Positions 21,656-30,494 of a stretch of DNA of 64,000 bases are shown here, one piece after another. Made by a program: the position numbers and the translations under genes. The stretch is from assembly GCF_002504165.1 (NCBI RefSeq), contig NZ_CP021404.1, positions 1,426,001 through 1,490,000 of the forward strand, written 5' to 3'. The notes beneath the pieces were generated by a model. That model ran no database searches, was not told the DNA's origin, and worked only from the letters and a program-made list of their open reading frames with translations. The DNA is from Pacificitalea manganoxidans. Its GTDB lineage: Bacteria; Pseudomonadota; Alphaproteobacteria; Rhodobacterales; Rhodobacteraceae. Within the stretch, counting starts at the first letter, position 1. Each line of letters begins with the position of its first letter.

Positions 21656-23335
21656 ATGAACAAAGCGGCAGACAGGCTGATCTATCTTCCTCTGGGCGGG
21701 GCCGGGGAGGTGGGCATGAACGCCTATGTCTACGGCTACGGCCCCGCCGGGCGCGAGCGTCTGATCCTTGTCGATCTGGGCGTGACCTTCCCCGACATGG
21801 ACACCACGCCCGGCGTCGATCTGATTTTCCCCGACATGCAGTGGCTCATCGACCGGGTGGATCGTCTGGATGCGATCTTCATCACCCACGGGCATGAGGA
21901 CCATATCGGCGCGCTGGGGCATTTCTGGAACGACCTGCGCGTGCCGGTCTATTGCCGCAACTTCACCGGCCATCTCGCACAGCGCAAGATGGAAGAGCAC
22001 GGCGCCGATGCCGATGCGATCGAAATCGTCGGCGCCTATCCGCAGCAGGTGAAAGCCGGTCCCTTCTCCGTCAGCTTCGTGCCGATCAGCCACTCGATCC
22101 CCGAAAGCTCCGGCATGGTGATCGACACCCCCGCGGGCCGCGTTGTCCATACCGGCGATTTCAAGCTCGACACCCAGCCCGGTGTGGGCGAACCGTTCGA
22201 CCCCGATCTGTGGAAGCGCGTCGCGACCGAAAAGGGCGGCGTGCATGTCATGACCTGTGACAGCACCAATATCGGCGTGCCCCATGCGGGCCGGTCCGAG
22301 GTGACGGTCGGCCCCGACATCCGCGATCTGGTGAAATCCCAGCCCGGCATGATCGTCGCGACCACGTTTGCGTCGAACGTCGCGCGGGTGAAAACGCTGG
22401 CCGAGGCGGGCGTTGCCGCCGGGCGCTCCGTCTGCCTGATGGGCCGCGCGATGAAGCGTATGGTCTCCGTCGCCATCGAAACCGGCGTGTTGCAGGATTT
22501 CCCGTCCGTGATCGCCCCGGAAGAGGCCGGCGACATCCCGCGCGAAAACCTGATGCTGATCGTCACCGGCTCGCAGGGCGAACGCCGCGCGGCGTCGGCA
22601 CAGCTGGCCCGCGGCAAATATCTGGGGCTGGAGCTGAAGGAAGGCGACAGCTTCCTGTTCTCGTCGAAAACCATTCCGGGCAATGAGCGCGGCGTGATCC
22701 AGATCATCAACAGCCTGTCCGAAAAAGGCGTCGAGGTCATCGACGACAGCTCCGGCCACTACCACGTCTCGGGCCACGCCAACCGCCCCGATCTGGAAGC
22801 GATGCATGACATCGTGCAGCCGAAGATCCTGATCCCGATGCATGGCGAACACCGGATGCTGCGCCGTCACGCGCAGGTCGCCGAAGCCAAGGGCATGGCC
22901 AGCGCCATCGCCGTCAACGGCACCATGCTGGACCTCACCGGCCCCGCGCCGAAGGTTGCGGAATTCGTCGAAACGGGCCGCACCTATCTGGACGGCTCGG
23001 TCAAGATCGGCGCGCTGGACGGGGTCGTGCGCGACCGTATCCGCGCAGCACTCAACGGGCAGGTGTTCCTCACCGTGCTCTTTGACGAAGACGACGCCCC
23101 GCTGGGGGAGCCGTGGGCCGAACTGGTTGGTCTGCCGGAAACCGGACGCTCCAACGCGCCGCTGGTCGACCTGATCGAAGCGGATGTGGAGCAGTTTCTG
23201 GGCCGTGCCGACCGCTCCACGATCCTCGATGATGATAAGCTCGACACCGCCCTGCGCCGGGCCGTGCGCCACGTCGCCCAGCAGGAAATCGGCAAGAAGC
23301 CCGAGGTCACGGTGGTCATCAGCCGTCTGGCCTGA
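21656..23335 (+). CDS. rnj: ribonuclease J
   Basis: A 559-residue metallo-beta-lactamase/beta-CASP ribonuclease with endo- and 5'-3' exonuclease activity, used in rRNA maturation and mRNA turnover. The metal site motif is HGHEDHIGAL (His78, His80, Asp82, His83), followed by SHSIPES and HTGDFKLD. The beta-CASP part includes VTGSQGE and the closing motif SGHANRPDLEAMHDIVQPK...PMHGEHR. The C-terminal 120 residues are the RNase J dimer/C domain. It follows coaX after 134 bases. Confidence 0.95.
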   Translation: MNKAADRLIYLPLGGAGEVGMNAYVYGYGPAGRERLILVDLGVTFPDMDTTPGVDLIFPDMQWLIDRVDRLDAIFITHGHEDHIGALGHFWNDLRVPVYCRNFTGHLAQRKMEEHGADADAIEIVGAYPQQVKAGPFSVSFVPISHSIPESSGMVIDTPAGRVVHTGDFKLDTQPGVGEPFDPDLWKRVATEKGGVHVMTCDSTNIGVPHAGRSEVTVGPDIRDLVKSQPGMIVATTFASNVARVKTLAEAGVAAGRSVCLMGRAMKRMVSVAIETGVLQDFPSVIAPEEAGDIPRENLMLIVTGSQGERRAASAQLARGKYLGLELKEGDSFLFSSKTIPGNERGVIQIINSLSEKGVEVIDDSSGHYHVSGHANRPDLEAMHDIVQPKILIPMHGEHRMLRRHAQVAEAKGMASAIAVNGTMLDLTGPAPKVAEFVETGRTYLDGSVKIGALDGVVRDRIRAALNGQVFLTVLFDEDDAPLGEPWAELVGLPETGRSNAPLVDLIEADVEQFLGRADRSTILDDDKLDTALRRAVRHVAQQEIGKKPEVTVVISRLA

Positions 23336-23371
23336 TCCCGCCGCGCGGGCCTGCCCCGACCCAAGCGAGCC

Positions 23372-23404
23372 AACGCCTCCGCCGGATCGCCGCGCGGGGG
23401 CGTT
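23372..23404 (+). terminator. candidate terminator after rnj
   Basis: AACGCCTCCGC pairs with GCGGGGGCGTT (one G-T pair), with an 11-base loop, and a short T-rich tail TTTCGCATTTC follows. It is 36 bases past the rnj stop and before the DUF1194 gene. Confidence 0.5.
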
Positions 23405-23457
23405 TCGCATTTCAAACCCCTTGCCAGATGCGCCCGCCTGCGGCCAGACTGGTCCCC

Positions 23458-24108
23458 ATGTGGCGCGTTCTGCTTTCCGTCGTGATGATCCTTGCGCCGC
23501 CCGCCGCGCGGGCCTGCGATGTGGCCCTGCTGCTGGCGGTCGATGTGTCCAGTTCCATCGACGCCGCCGAATACCGGCTTCAGATCGACGGCATGGCGGA
23601 CGCATTCGCTGATCCCGAAATCGCCGCGCGTCTGGTCGAAGGGCAGATCGCGGTCGCCGTCCTGCAATGGTCCGGCCCCGAAGCGCAGGCGCTCAGCCTG
23701 CCGTGGCAGCGCATGACCGATCCCGCCGCCGTGCGCGCGCTGGCGCAGCGCACCCGCCTGTTGCCGCGCGCCTTTACCCTGTCGGGCACCGCGCCGGGCG
23801 ATGCGATTCACGCCGCGCTCGGCCATCTGCGCGTAGGCCCCGCCTGTGCGCGTCAGGTGATCGATATTTCCGGCGACGGCACCGCGAATGCCGGGTTGGC
23901 CCCGGCCCCCGCCCGCCGCGCGGCGGAGCGTGCGGGCGTCACCATCAACGGCATCGCGATCGAGCATATGGGCCTGTCATTGACCAATTATTACCGCTGG
24001 CGCCTGACCACCGCCGATGGCTTTGTCGTGACCGCGCGGGGGCATCGCGACTACCCCCGTGCCATCCGCGCCAAAATTCTGCGCGAAATCAGCAAGATCC
24101 TCGGTTAA
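23458..24108 (+). CDS. DUF1194 domain-containing secreted protein (VWA-like)
   Basis: A 216-residue exported protein: signal peptide at residues 1-19 (RVLLSVVMILAPPAARA) followed by CDVALLLAVDVSSSIDAAEY. The DxSxS residues (Asp29, Ser31, Ser33) look like the metal-ion-dependent adhesion site of von Willebrand A domains, and VIDISGDGTANAG is a second expected strand. This order fits DUF1194, common in alphaproteobacteria, of unknown function. ATG 23458 was taken because it starts directly at the signal peptide; ATG 23428 would add ten residues. Likely periplasmic and protein-binding. Confidence 0.8.
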   Translation: MWRVLLSVVMILAPPAARACDVALLLAVDVSSSIDAAEYRLQIDGMADAFADPEIAARLVEGQIAVAVLQWSGPEAQALSLPWQRMTDPAAVRALAQRTRLLPRAFTLSGTAPGDAIHAALGHLRVGPACARQVIDISGDGTANAGLAPAPARRAAERAGVTINGIAIEHMGLSLTNYYRWRLTTADGFVVTARGHRDYPRAIRAKILREISKILG

Positions 24109-24226
24109 CCGGGCAGAGTTGCAGCGCCGCACCCCGTGCTTGCCCCCGCGGCGCAGGTCTGTCATTCCCCGGCAAAGGCTTTTATGCTCTCCTCGAATCC
24201 AACACTCACGGCAAGCGGCGCGTCTC

Positions 24227-24694
24227 ATGTCCCGAACGATCGACTACGGAAAACTGATGCACAACGCGATGCGGGGCCTCATTCAGGAGGTTCTCAGCGA
24301 CATCGCCACCCGTGGCAGCCTGCCGGGGGAACATCACTTCTTCATCACCTTCGATACGACGCATCCCGATGTGGCCATCGCGGACTGGCTCCGCGACCGC
24401 TACCCCGAGGAAATGACCGTGGTGATGCAGCACTGGTTCGACAATCTCGATGTCACCAATGACGGGTTTTCGGTCACGCTGAATTTCGGCGATCAGGCGG
24501 AGCCGCTTTATATCCCCTATGACGCGATCCAGACCTTTGTCGATCCGTCCGTCGAATTCGGCCTGCGCTTTGAAAGCCACGATGACGATGACGACGAATA
24601 TGACGACGATGACGAAGCCCCGATGGAAGAAGACGCGCAGCCCGAACAGCAGCGCGACGCCGAGGTGGTGAGCCTCGACAGCTTCCGCAAGTAA
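24227..24694 (+). CDS. sspB: SspB-type ClpXP adaptor
   Basis: A 155-residue protein of the alphaproteobacterial SspB family, which delivers ssrA-tagged and other substrates to the ClpXP protease. Residues 1-115 are the substrate-binding domain (HFFITFDTTHPDVAIADWLRDRYPEEMTVVMQHWFDNL). A very acidic linker (DDDDDEYDDDDEAPMEED) leads to the C-terminal ClpX-binding tail, here VVSLDSFRK. That tail is the expected XB-like motif. ATG 24227 begins the conserved domain; the frame is open upstream without similarity. Confidence 0.9.
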   Translation: MSRTIDYGKLMHNAMRGLIQEVLSDIATRGSLPGEHHFFITFDTTHPDVAIADWLRDRYPEEMTVVMQHWFDNLDVTNDGFSVTLNFGDQAEPLYIPYDAIQTFVDPSVEFGLRFESHDDDDDEYDDDDEAPMEEDAQPEQQRDAEVVSLDSFRK

Positions 24695-24789
24695 CAGGGC
24701 AGGGCGCGGGCAGGGGCCCCGCCCGCCCGACCGGCACGGCACCCCGGGCCCCCGGGCGCACTCCGACCCGCACGCCCCCCGCGCGCGTC

Positions 24790-24822
24790 TTGCCGCTTCC
24801 CAAATCGCAACGGCTCTGCTAG
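24790..24822 (+). promoter_or_regulatory. candidate promoter of the cysS leader
   Basis: TTGCCG at 24790-24795 could be a -35 element, with the GCTCTGCTAG stretch (24813-24822) holding a -10. Spacing is imperfect for any one -10 choice. If it is right, transcription would begin almost at the ATG of the leader peptide, making that ORF leaderless; no Shine-Dalgarno sequence is seen before it. Confidence 0.3.
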
Positions 24823-24832
24823 CTCTTGCCTC

Positions 24833-24877
24833 ATGAACGGCTGCATCTGCATCATTCGCATCTGCATTACCGGCTGA
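24833..24877 (+). CDS. Cys/Ile-rich leader peptide upstream of cysS-cimA
   Basis: A 14-residue ORF with the sequence [14 protein letters not shown]: three Cys (TGC) and five Ile (ATC/ATT) codons in fourteen. It lies 82 bases before cysS, and the operon encodes cysteinyl-tRNA synthetase and then citramalate synthase, which feeds isoleucine synthesis. The stop TGA is inside a hairpin (24870-24891). No ribosome site precedes the ATG, which fits a leaderless ORF such as the trp leader of Sinorhizobium. The codon content is seen directly; the sensing role is inference. Confidence 0.65.
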   Translation: MNGCICIIRICITG

Positions 24878-24957
24878 CATTCGTCAGGCGGGCCGCTTCC
24901 TTCGTTTCCAAAACCGATCGAGTTTGCTAATCCCGCCGCGCGACACGCGAGGAACGG
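24870..24957 (+). promoter_or_regulatory. predicted attenuator/SD-sequestering region of cysS
   Basis: First, CCGGCTGAC (24870-24878) pairs with GTCAGGCGG (24883-24891) around an ATTC loop, with one mismatch; the leader stop codon is in the left arm. Second, CCGCTTCCTTCG (24893-24904) pairs with CGAGGAACGG (24948-24957), ten pairs with two single-base bulges, covering the cysS Shine-Dalgarno GAGGAA. The same anti-SD stretch could instead pair with GAACGG at 24835-24840, the start of the leader ORF. Pairings were found by eye and not energy-scored. Confidence 0.5.
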
Positions 24958-24959
24958 AC

Positions 24960-26345
24960 ATGACCGAGATCAGGCTTTGGAACACGGCGAGCAAGCGTAA
25001 GGAGCCGCTCATCCCCATGCGCCCCGGCGCGGTGTCGATGTATGTCTGCGGGCCGACTGTCTATGACCGCGCGCATCTGGGCAATGCCCGCCCCGTGGTG
25101 GTGTTCGACACGCTCAATCGCCTGCTGCGCCACGTCTATGGCGCCGATGCCGTGACCTATGTGCGCAACTTCACCGATGTGGACGATAAGATCATCGCGC
25201 GGGCAGAGGAAACGGGCCGCGACATCGCCCAGATCACCGGCGAGACGACCCAGTGGTATCTCGATGACATGGCCGCCATCGGCGCGCTGGAGCCTGACGC
25301 CATGCCCCGCGCCACCGATTACATCCCCGCCATGGTCGCGATGATCGAAACCCTGATCGCGGGCGGTCATGCCTATGCCGCCGAGGGGCATGTGCTGTTT
25401 TCCGTCGAAAGCTACACCGCCTATGGGCGGCTGTCGGGTCGCTCCGTCGAGGACATGATCGCCGGTGCCCGGGTCGAGGTTGCGCCCTATAAACGCAACC
25501 CGATGGATTTCGTGCTGTGGAAGCCCTCCACCCCCGATCAGCCCGGCTGGGACAGCCCGTGGGGCCGCGGTCGCCCCGGCTGGCATATCGAATGCTCCGC
25601 CATGTCCCGCGAATTGCTGGGCGACAGTTTCGATATCCACGGCGGCGGCAACGACCTGATGTTCCCGCATCATGAAAATGAGATCGCCCAAAGCTGCTGC
25701 GCCAATCCCGGCAGCGATTTCGCCCGGATCTGGATGCATAACGAAATGCTGTTGGTCGAGGGCAAGAAGATGTCCAAAAGCCTTGGCAATTTCTTCACCG
25801 TCCGCGAGCTTCTGGACCAAGGTGTGCCGGGCGAGGTCATCCGCTTCGTGTTCCTGTCCACCCATTATCGCAAGCCGATGGACTGGACTGAGGAACGGGC
25901 CAACACTGCCCGGCGCACCCTGCAAAAATGGCGGGAACAAACCCGCGACGTCACACCGGGTGATGTGCCAGACCACATGCTCCAACTGCTTGCAGACGAC
26001 CTGAATGTATCAGGGTATATCGCCGAAATGCACCAACTTGCGCATGCGCATGATCAGTCCACGCTGCTTGCTGCAGGCCAGCTTGTAGGTCTGCTTGGTG
26101 AGAACCTGTCAGGCTGGGAAATCGTGTCCCCTGCAGACGGCGCGACCCTTTCCATTCTGGATGACTTGCAGCGCCGCCTTGCCGAGGCCCGCGACGCCGC
26201 CATGCAGTCCAAGGATTTCTCACAGGTCGATCACCTGAAAACCGCGCTTCTTGCCGCCGGGGTGGAGGTGCGGATGTCCAAGCAGGGCGTCGATCTGGTG
26301 CCCGGCGCGGGCTTCGAACCCGCACAGTTGGAGAGGCTGAAATGA
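24960..26345 (+). CDS. cysS: cysteinyl-tRNA synthetase
   Basis: Class I synthetase that charges tRNA-Cys. The 461-residue protein has zinc ligand Cys30 (VCGPTVYD), the HIGH-type motif HLGN at 39-42, the second zinc region ECSAMS and HHENEIAQS, and the KMSKS loop at 270-274 (KKMSKSLGN). ATG 24960 has GAGGAA at 24949-24954. The C-terminal third, about bases 25925-26160, uses codons unlike the rest (GTA, TCA, CTT, GCA) and has lower third-position GC, suggesting a recombined patch. It ends in an ATGA overlap with cimA. Confidence 0.94.
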   Translation: MTEIRLWNTASKRKEPLIPMRPGAVSMYVCGPTVYDRAHLGNARPVVVFDTLNRLLRHVYGADAVTYVRNFTDVDDKIIARAEETGRDIAQITGETTQWYLDDMAAIGALEPDAMPRATDYIPAMVAMIETLIAGGHAYAAEGHVLFSVESYTAYGRLSGRSVEDMIAGARVEVAPYKRNPMDFVLWKPSTPDQPGWDSPWGRGRPGWHIECSAMSRELLGDSFDIHGGGNDLMFPHHENEIAQSCCANPGSDFARIWMHNEMLLVEGKKMSKSLGNFFTVRELLDQGVPGEVIRFVFLSTHYRKPMDWTEERANTARRTLQKWREQTRDVTPGDVPDHMLQLLADDLNVSGYIAEMHQLAHAHDQSTLLAAGQLVGLLGENLSGWEIVSPADGATLSILDDLQRRLAEARDAAMQSKDFSQVDHLKTALLAAGVEVRMSKQGVDLVPGAGFEPAQLERLK

Positions 26346-28075
26346 CCCGCGAGCGTCTCTACCTCTTTGACACCACCCTGCGCGACGGGCAGCAGACTCA
26401 GGGCGTGCAGTTCTCGCTCGCCGAAAAGCAGCGCATCGCCAGCCTGCTCGACGGGCTGGGCATCGACCAGATCGAAGGCGGCTGGCCCGGCGCGAACCCC
26501 ACCGACAGCGCGTTTTTCGAGGCCGTCCCGCCGCTGTCCCGCGCCACCATGACCGCCTTCGGCATGACCAAACGCGCGGGCCGTTCGGCGGCCAATGACG
26601 ATGTGCTGGCCGCCGTGCTGAACGCCAATACCCCGGCGGTGTGCCTTGTGGGCAAGACCCATGATTTCCACGTCTCCACCGCGCTTGGCATCACGCTGGA
26701 GGAGAACCTCGAAAACATCGGCGCGTCGCTGGCGCATTGCGTGGCGCAGGGGCGCGAGGCCCTGTTTGACGCCGAACATTTCTTTGACGGCTATAAGGCC
26801 AATCCCGATTACGCGCTGTCATGCCTGCTGGCGGCGCGGGATGCGGGCACGCGCTGGATCGTGCTCTGCGACACCAATGGCGGCACCCTGCCTTCCGAGG
26901 TGGCGCGCATCACCGCCGAAGTCATCGCCGCCGGTATCCCCGGCGACCGGCTGGGCATTCACACCCATAACGACACCGGCAACGCCATCGCCAACACGCT
27001 CGCCGCCATCGACGCGGGCGCGCGACAGGTGCAGGGCACGCTGAACGGGCTGGGGGAGCGCTGCGGCAATGCCAATCTGATCTCCATCATCCCGACGCTG
27101 CTGCTGAAAGAACCCTATGCCAGCCGCTATGAGACGGGCGTCACCGTCGACGGGCTAAAGGGGCTGACCCGCGCCTCCCGCCTGCTCGATGACATGCTGA
27201 ACCGGGTGCCGGTGAAAAGCGCGCCCTATGTCGGTGCATCGGCCTTTGCGCATAAGGCCGGGCTGCATGCCTCGGCCATCCTCAAAGACCCCTCCACTTA
27301 CGAACATGTGGAGCCGGGCATCGTCGGCAATGCCCGCATCATCCCGATGTCCAATCAGGCCGGTCAATCCAATCTGCGCGGGCGTCTCGCCGAAGCGGGC
27401 CTGAGCGTGGAGAAGGGCGACCCCCGGCTGGCCGCGATCCTTGACGAGATCAAGCTGCGCGAGGATGCGGGCTACAGCTACGACACCGCGCAGGCCAGTT
27501 TCGAACTGCTCGCCCGCCGGACGCTCGGCCTGCTGCCTGACTATTTCGAGGTCAAACGCTACAAGGTCACGGTCGAACGCCGCCGCAACAAGCGCAACCA
27601 GATGGTCAGCCTGTCCGAGGCCGTGGTCGTCGTAAAGGTCGGCGGCGAGAAGGTCATGTCAGTGTCGGAATCGCTCGACGCCTCCGGCATGGATCGCGGC
27701 CCCGTCAACGCGCTCTCCAAGGCGCTGGCCAAGGATCTCGGCCCCTATCAATCCTATATCGACGATATGAAGCTGGTGGACTTCAAGGTGCGCATCACCA
27801 ATGGCGGGACCGAGGCCGTGACCCGCGTCATTATCGACAGCGAGGATGGCGAGGGCCGCCGCTGGTCCACCGTGGGCGTCTCGGCCAATATCGTGGATGC
27901 CAGTTTCGAGGCGCTGCTCGATGCGGTGTGGTGGAAGCTGGCCCGCGACGGCGCGCCCGCGCCCGGCAGGTCCGCCCACCCCGCTAATACCGCGCCCACC
28001 GACACTTCTCCCGACAGCACCGCGCCCAACGACACCGCCGCCAGTGGCACTGCCCCTGACGGGGCCCCGGCGTGA
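26342..28075 (+). CDS. cimA: citramalate synthase
   Basis: Condenses pyruvate with acetyl-CoA to (R)-citramalate, giving 2-oxobutyrate for isoleucine without threonine. The 577-residue protein starts with the DRE-TIM motif ([17 protein letters not shown]), has [20 protein letters not shown] and [18 protein letters not shown], and the C-terminal LeuA-type regulatory domain at about 385-540 that binds the end product. The choice over isopropylmalate or homocitrate synthase rests on the [11 protein letters not shown] variant and the C-terminal domain. The last 40 residues are a Pro/Thr/Ala tail of no obvious function. Four-base overlaps join it to cysS and to the next gene. Confidence 0.9.
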   Translation: MTRERLYLFDTTLRDGQQTQGVQFSLAEKQRIASLLDGLGIDQIEGGWPGANPTDSAFFEAVPPLSRATMTAFGMTKRAGRSAANDDVLAAVLNANTPAVCLVGKTHDFHVSTALGITLEENLENIGASLAHCVAQGREALFDAEHFFDGYKANPDYALSCLLAARDAGTRWIVLCDTNGGTLPSEVARITAEVIAAGIPGDRLGIHTHNDTGNAIANTLAAIDAGARQVQGTLNGLGERCGNANLISIIPTLLLKEPYASRYETGVTVDGLKGLTRASRLLDDMLNRVPVKSAPYVGASAFAHKAGLHASAILKDPSTYEHVEPGIVGNARIIPMSNQAGQSNLRGRLAEAGLSVEKGDPRLAAILDEIKLREDAGYSYDTAQASFELLARRTLGLLPDYFEVKRYKVTVERRRNKRNQMVSLSEAVVVVKVGGEKVMSVSESLDASGMDRGPVNALSKALAKDLGPYQSYIDDMKLVDFKVRITNGGTEAVTRVIIDSEDGEGRRWSTVGVSANIVDASFEALLDAVWWKLARDGAPAPGRSAHPANTAPTDTSPDSTAPNDTAASGTAPDGAPA

Positions 28076-28887
28076 GCGATCCCACCGCCCCCACTGGCGA
28101 TCTCGACGCCTGCGCCGCGCTGGTGGCCCGCGCCGATCCCGACCGCTTTGCCACGCTGATGGCAGCGCCCGTGCCCGCCCGCGCCGCGCTGCTGCCGCTC
28201 TATGCCTTCAACGTCGAGGTCGCCCGCGCGCCTTGGGTCACGCAGGAGCCGATGATCGTCGAGATGCGCCTGCAATGGTGGCGTGACGTGCTGGAGGAAA
28301 TCGCCAGCGGCGGCCCGGTGCGCCGCCACGAGGTCGCGACCCCGCTCGCCAACACATTGCGCCGCCCCGCTCCGGATGGTGCGGCGGACCGGCTGTCGAC
28401 CGCGCCCGCGCTGCTCGATGAACTGGTCGCTGCCCGGCGCCGCGACACGGCCCAGATGCCGTTTGATGACCCGGCAGCCCTGCGCGCCTATCTCGACGCC
28501 ACCGCAGGCAATCTGATGGTGGTGGCGGCGCTGTTGCTGGGCGATGCGGCCCAGATCCCGGTGCGCGCCATTGGCCGGGCCCACGGGCTTGCGCAATATC
28601 TGATGGCGGTGCCGGAGTTGGAAGCGCGCGGCAAGGCACCGCTGCCCGATGGCCGTCCCGACACCCTGCGCGCCCTTGCCCGCGAGGGCCGCGACTGGCT
28701 GGCCGAGGGCCGCGCCGCCCGCCTGCCCAAACAGGTGCGCCCCGCGCTCTGGCCCGCATGGCAGGCCGATGCCATCCTGAAACGCGCCGCCGCCCATCCC
28801 GCGCGGGTGGGGCAGGGCGCGCTAGCCCCCAGCGAATTTTCCCGCCGGTTCGGGCTGCTGCGGCGCGGGTTGACCGGCGCGGTGTGA
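28072..28887 (+). CDS. squalene/phytoene synthase-like protein, NDUFAF6 type
   Basis: A 271-residue protein of the trans-isoprenyl synthase fold. The first Asp-rich motif of active squalene and phytoene synthases is replaced by LYAFNVEVARA, and the following MRLQWWRDVLEEI is like the MRMQFWRD stretch of NDUFAF6, the mitochondrial complex I assembly factor of this family. The second motif region is AGNLMVVAALLLGD, also lacking the DxxxD pair. So prenyl transfer is unlikely. GTG 28072 overlaps the cimA stop. No carotenoid or hopanoid genes are nearby. The assembly-factor idea is inference from motif and from the full nuo cluster upstream. Confidence 0.75.
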   Translation: MSDPTAPTGDLDACAALVARADPDRFATLMAAPVPARAALLPLYAFNVEVARAPWVTQEPMIVEMRLQWWRDVLEEIASGGPVRRHEVATPLANTLRRPAPDGAADRLSTAPALLDELVAARRRDTAQMPFDDPAALRAYLDATAGNLMVVAALLLGDAAQIPVRAIGRAHGLAQYLMAVPELEARGKAPLPDGRPDTLRALAREGRDWLAEGRAARLPKQVRPALWPAWQADAILKRAAAHPARVGQGALAPSEFSRRFGLLRRGLTGAV

Positions 28888-28976
28888 TCCCGCCGCTGGC
28901 GCTGCCCTGACAGCTGGGCTGCGTGCCCGTCCCGCTCAACTTACGGTCTGTGTGAAATCCACGCGCCGGGGCGGGC

Positions 28977-30248
28977 TCACGCCCGGCGTCGGCGCACCGT
29001 CAACCAGATCAGCGCCCCGCCAGCCAGTGCCAGAAACGGCACCATCGCGATGTTCACGGCCATCCAGCCCTGCACCACCGACCCGCCAGAGCAGTTCATC
29101 AGCCCGCCCGACGCCAGCGAGGCCAGCGTCACCAGCCCGTAGACCAGCGCATCGTTCATGCCCTGCACCATGCCGCGTTCCTCGGGGCGGTGCGATTGCG
29201 CCAGCAGCGTCGTCGCGCCGATAAAGCCGAAATTCCAGCCGATCCCCAGCAGCACCAGCGTGCCGAAGAACTGCGACAGCGCCACGCCGCTCAGCCCCAT
29301 CAGTCCGGCAGCGGCAAGGATCACCAGCCCCGTCGCGATGATCTTTGGCGCGCCGAACCGGGCGATCAGGTGACCGGTGAAAAACGACGGCACGAACATC
29401 GCCAGCACATGCGCGGTCACGATGTCAGAGGCATCGCCGGTCGTGAAACCGCAGCCCACCACCGCCAGCGGCGTCGAGGTCATGACAAGGTTCATCAGCG
29501 CGTAGCTCACCATCGCGCAGATCACCGCCACGGCAATCGCCGGGCTGCGCAGCAACTGCATCCGCGTGCGTCCGGTGGGCGCATCGGGGCGCGGCGCGGG
29601 CGGGCGCGGAATGTCCAGCAGCGGAAACAGGATCAGCCCGATCGCATTCAGCCCGATCGCGGCCAGATAGGTGCCCATGAAGGTCACGGGCAACGCCTCG
29701 GAAGTCAGCTTCACGATCTGCGGCCCGACCAGCGCGGCGATCAGCCCGCCTGCCATGACATAGCTGATCGCCTTGGGGCGGAACGCGTCCGAGGCCGTGT
29801 CGGCGGCGGCAAAGCGGTAGAACCCCTGCGCGGCGAAATAGATGCCGGTCAGAAACGCGCCCAGCAGCAGGATCAGGAACGAGCCGCTCCACACCCCCAC
29901 CGCCGACAGCGCCGCGCCCGACGCCCCGCCGGCGGCCCCGATCAGGAACCCCGTGCGCCGTCCCCGCCGCTGCATCAATGCCGAAATGCGCGGCGCCGAA
30001 ATCATCGAGCCCAGCACCAGCAGCGACACGGGCAGGGTGGCCAGACACGGGTTCGGCGCCAGCATCTGCCCCGCCAGCCCGCCGACCACGAAATGCAGCG
30101 GCATCTGCGCGCCCAGCAGGCCCTGCGACGCCACCAGCACCGCCACATTGCGCCGCGCCCGCCGCGCCATGTCGACACCCCCACCGGAGCCGCCGGGCTC
30201 TGGGCTGGCAGGTGCGGCGATGTGCGGGGCGGTGTCATGGGTGCTCAT
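28977..30248 (-). CDS. MFS transporter
   Basis: A 423-residue major facilitator with twelve hydrophobic segments. The loop after helix 2 reads APRISALMQRRGRRTGF, a version of the MFS motif A, and a second half repeat is GHLIARFGAPKII. Substrate is not evident. ATG at 30248 begins a polar 35-residue N-terminus; a longer in-frame extension is Arg-rich and rejected. It is convergent with the preceding gene and its upstream region contains the 18-base palindrome at 30434-30451. Confidence 0.85.
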   Translation of the reverse strand: MSTHDTAPHIAAPASPEPGGSGGGVDMARRARRNVAVLVASQGLLGAQMPLHFVVGGLAGQMLAPNPCLATLPVSLLVLGSMISAPRISALMQRRGRRTGFLIGAAGGASGAALSAVGVWSGSFLILLLGAFLTGIYFAAQGFYRFAAADTASDAFRPKAISYVMAGGLIAALVGPQIVKLTSEALPVTFMGTYLAAIGLNAIGLILFPLLDIPRPPAPRPDAPTGRTRMQLLRSPAIAVAVICAMVSYALMNLVMTSTPLAVVGCGFTTGDASDIVTAHVLAMFVPSFFTGHLIARFGAPKIIATGLVILAAAGLMGLSGVALSQFFGTLVLLGIGWNFGFIGATTLLAQSHRPEERGMVQGMNDALVYGLVTLASLASGGLMNCSGGSVVQGWMAVNIAMVPFLALAGGALIWLTVRRRRA

Positions 30249-30492
30249 GCGAATATCGCTACAGAGCGGCGACAGGTGCCGCAAGCGTGATATCATGCGG
30301 CGAGCATGTAATTCGTTCTGGAAAGGCCGTGTCGGAGCGGGCGTTAATATTTCCTCAGTGCACCGTCCAGCCTGCCGCAATCACGCAGTTTCGCGCTCAA
30401 ACCGGGCCAAAATTCCCTGAACACTTTGTAAAATGTTTCGCACGCGAAACAATGCGGCAGCCTCTCTGACCCGAATCCCCACAGCCGCGCAC
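30249..30492. other. intergenic, MFS upstream region
   Basis: A lower-GC stretch compared with its surroundings (for example TTAATATTTCCTCAG near 30343). It should hold the promoter of the minus-strand MFS gene and contains the palindrome at 30434-30451. No gene is seen. Copies of the intergenic repeat fill the rest of the gap up to uvrA. Confidence 0.5.
30434..30451. promoter_or_regulatory. 18-base perfect palindrome, possible operator
   Basis: TGTTTCGC-AC-GCGAAACA: 8-base arms with a 2-base centre, about 185 bases upstream of the MFS start. The outer half TGTTTC/GAAACA is the same as in the parS consensus, but the spacing is two bases longer, so it is not a canonical ParB site. A dimeric repressor site is possible. 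Confidence 0.4.
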
Positions 30493-30494
30493 CC

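Noticed and set aside
24695-24780. Terminator after sspB in the GC-rich stretch
   Set aside because: Several GC palindromes can be drawn but none has a T-run or clear single stem.
28072-28887. Carotenoid or hopanoid synthase
   Set aside because: Both Asp-rich catalytic motifs are altered and no pathway genes are nearby.
30434-30451. ParB parS site
   Set aside because: The consensus has a 16-base TGTTTC-ACGT-GAAACA form; this one is 18 bases with a different centre. Kept only as an unassigned palindrome.
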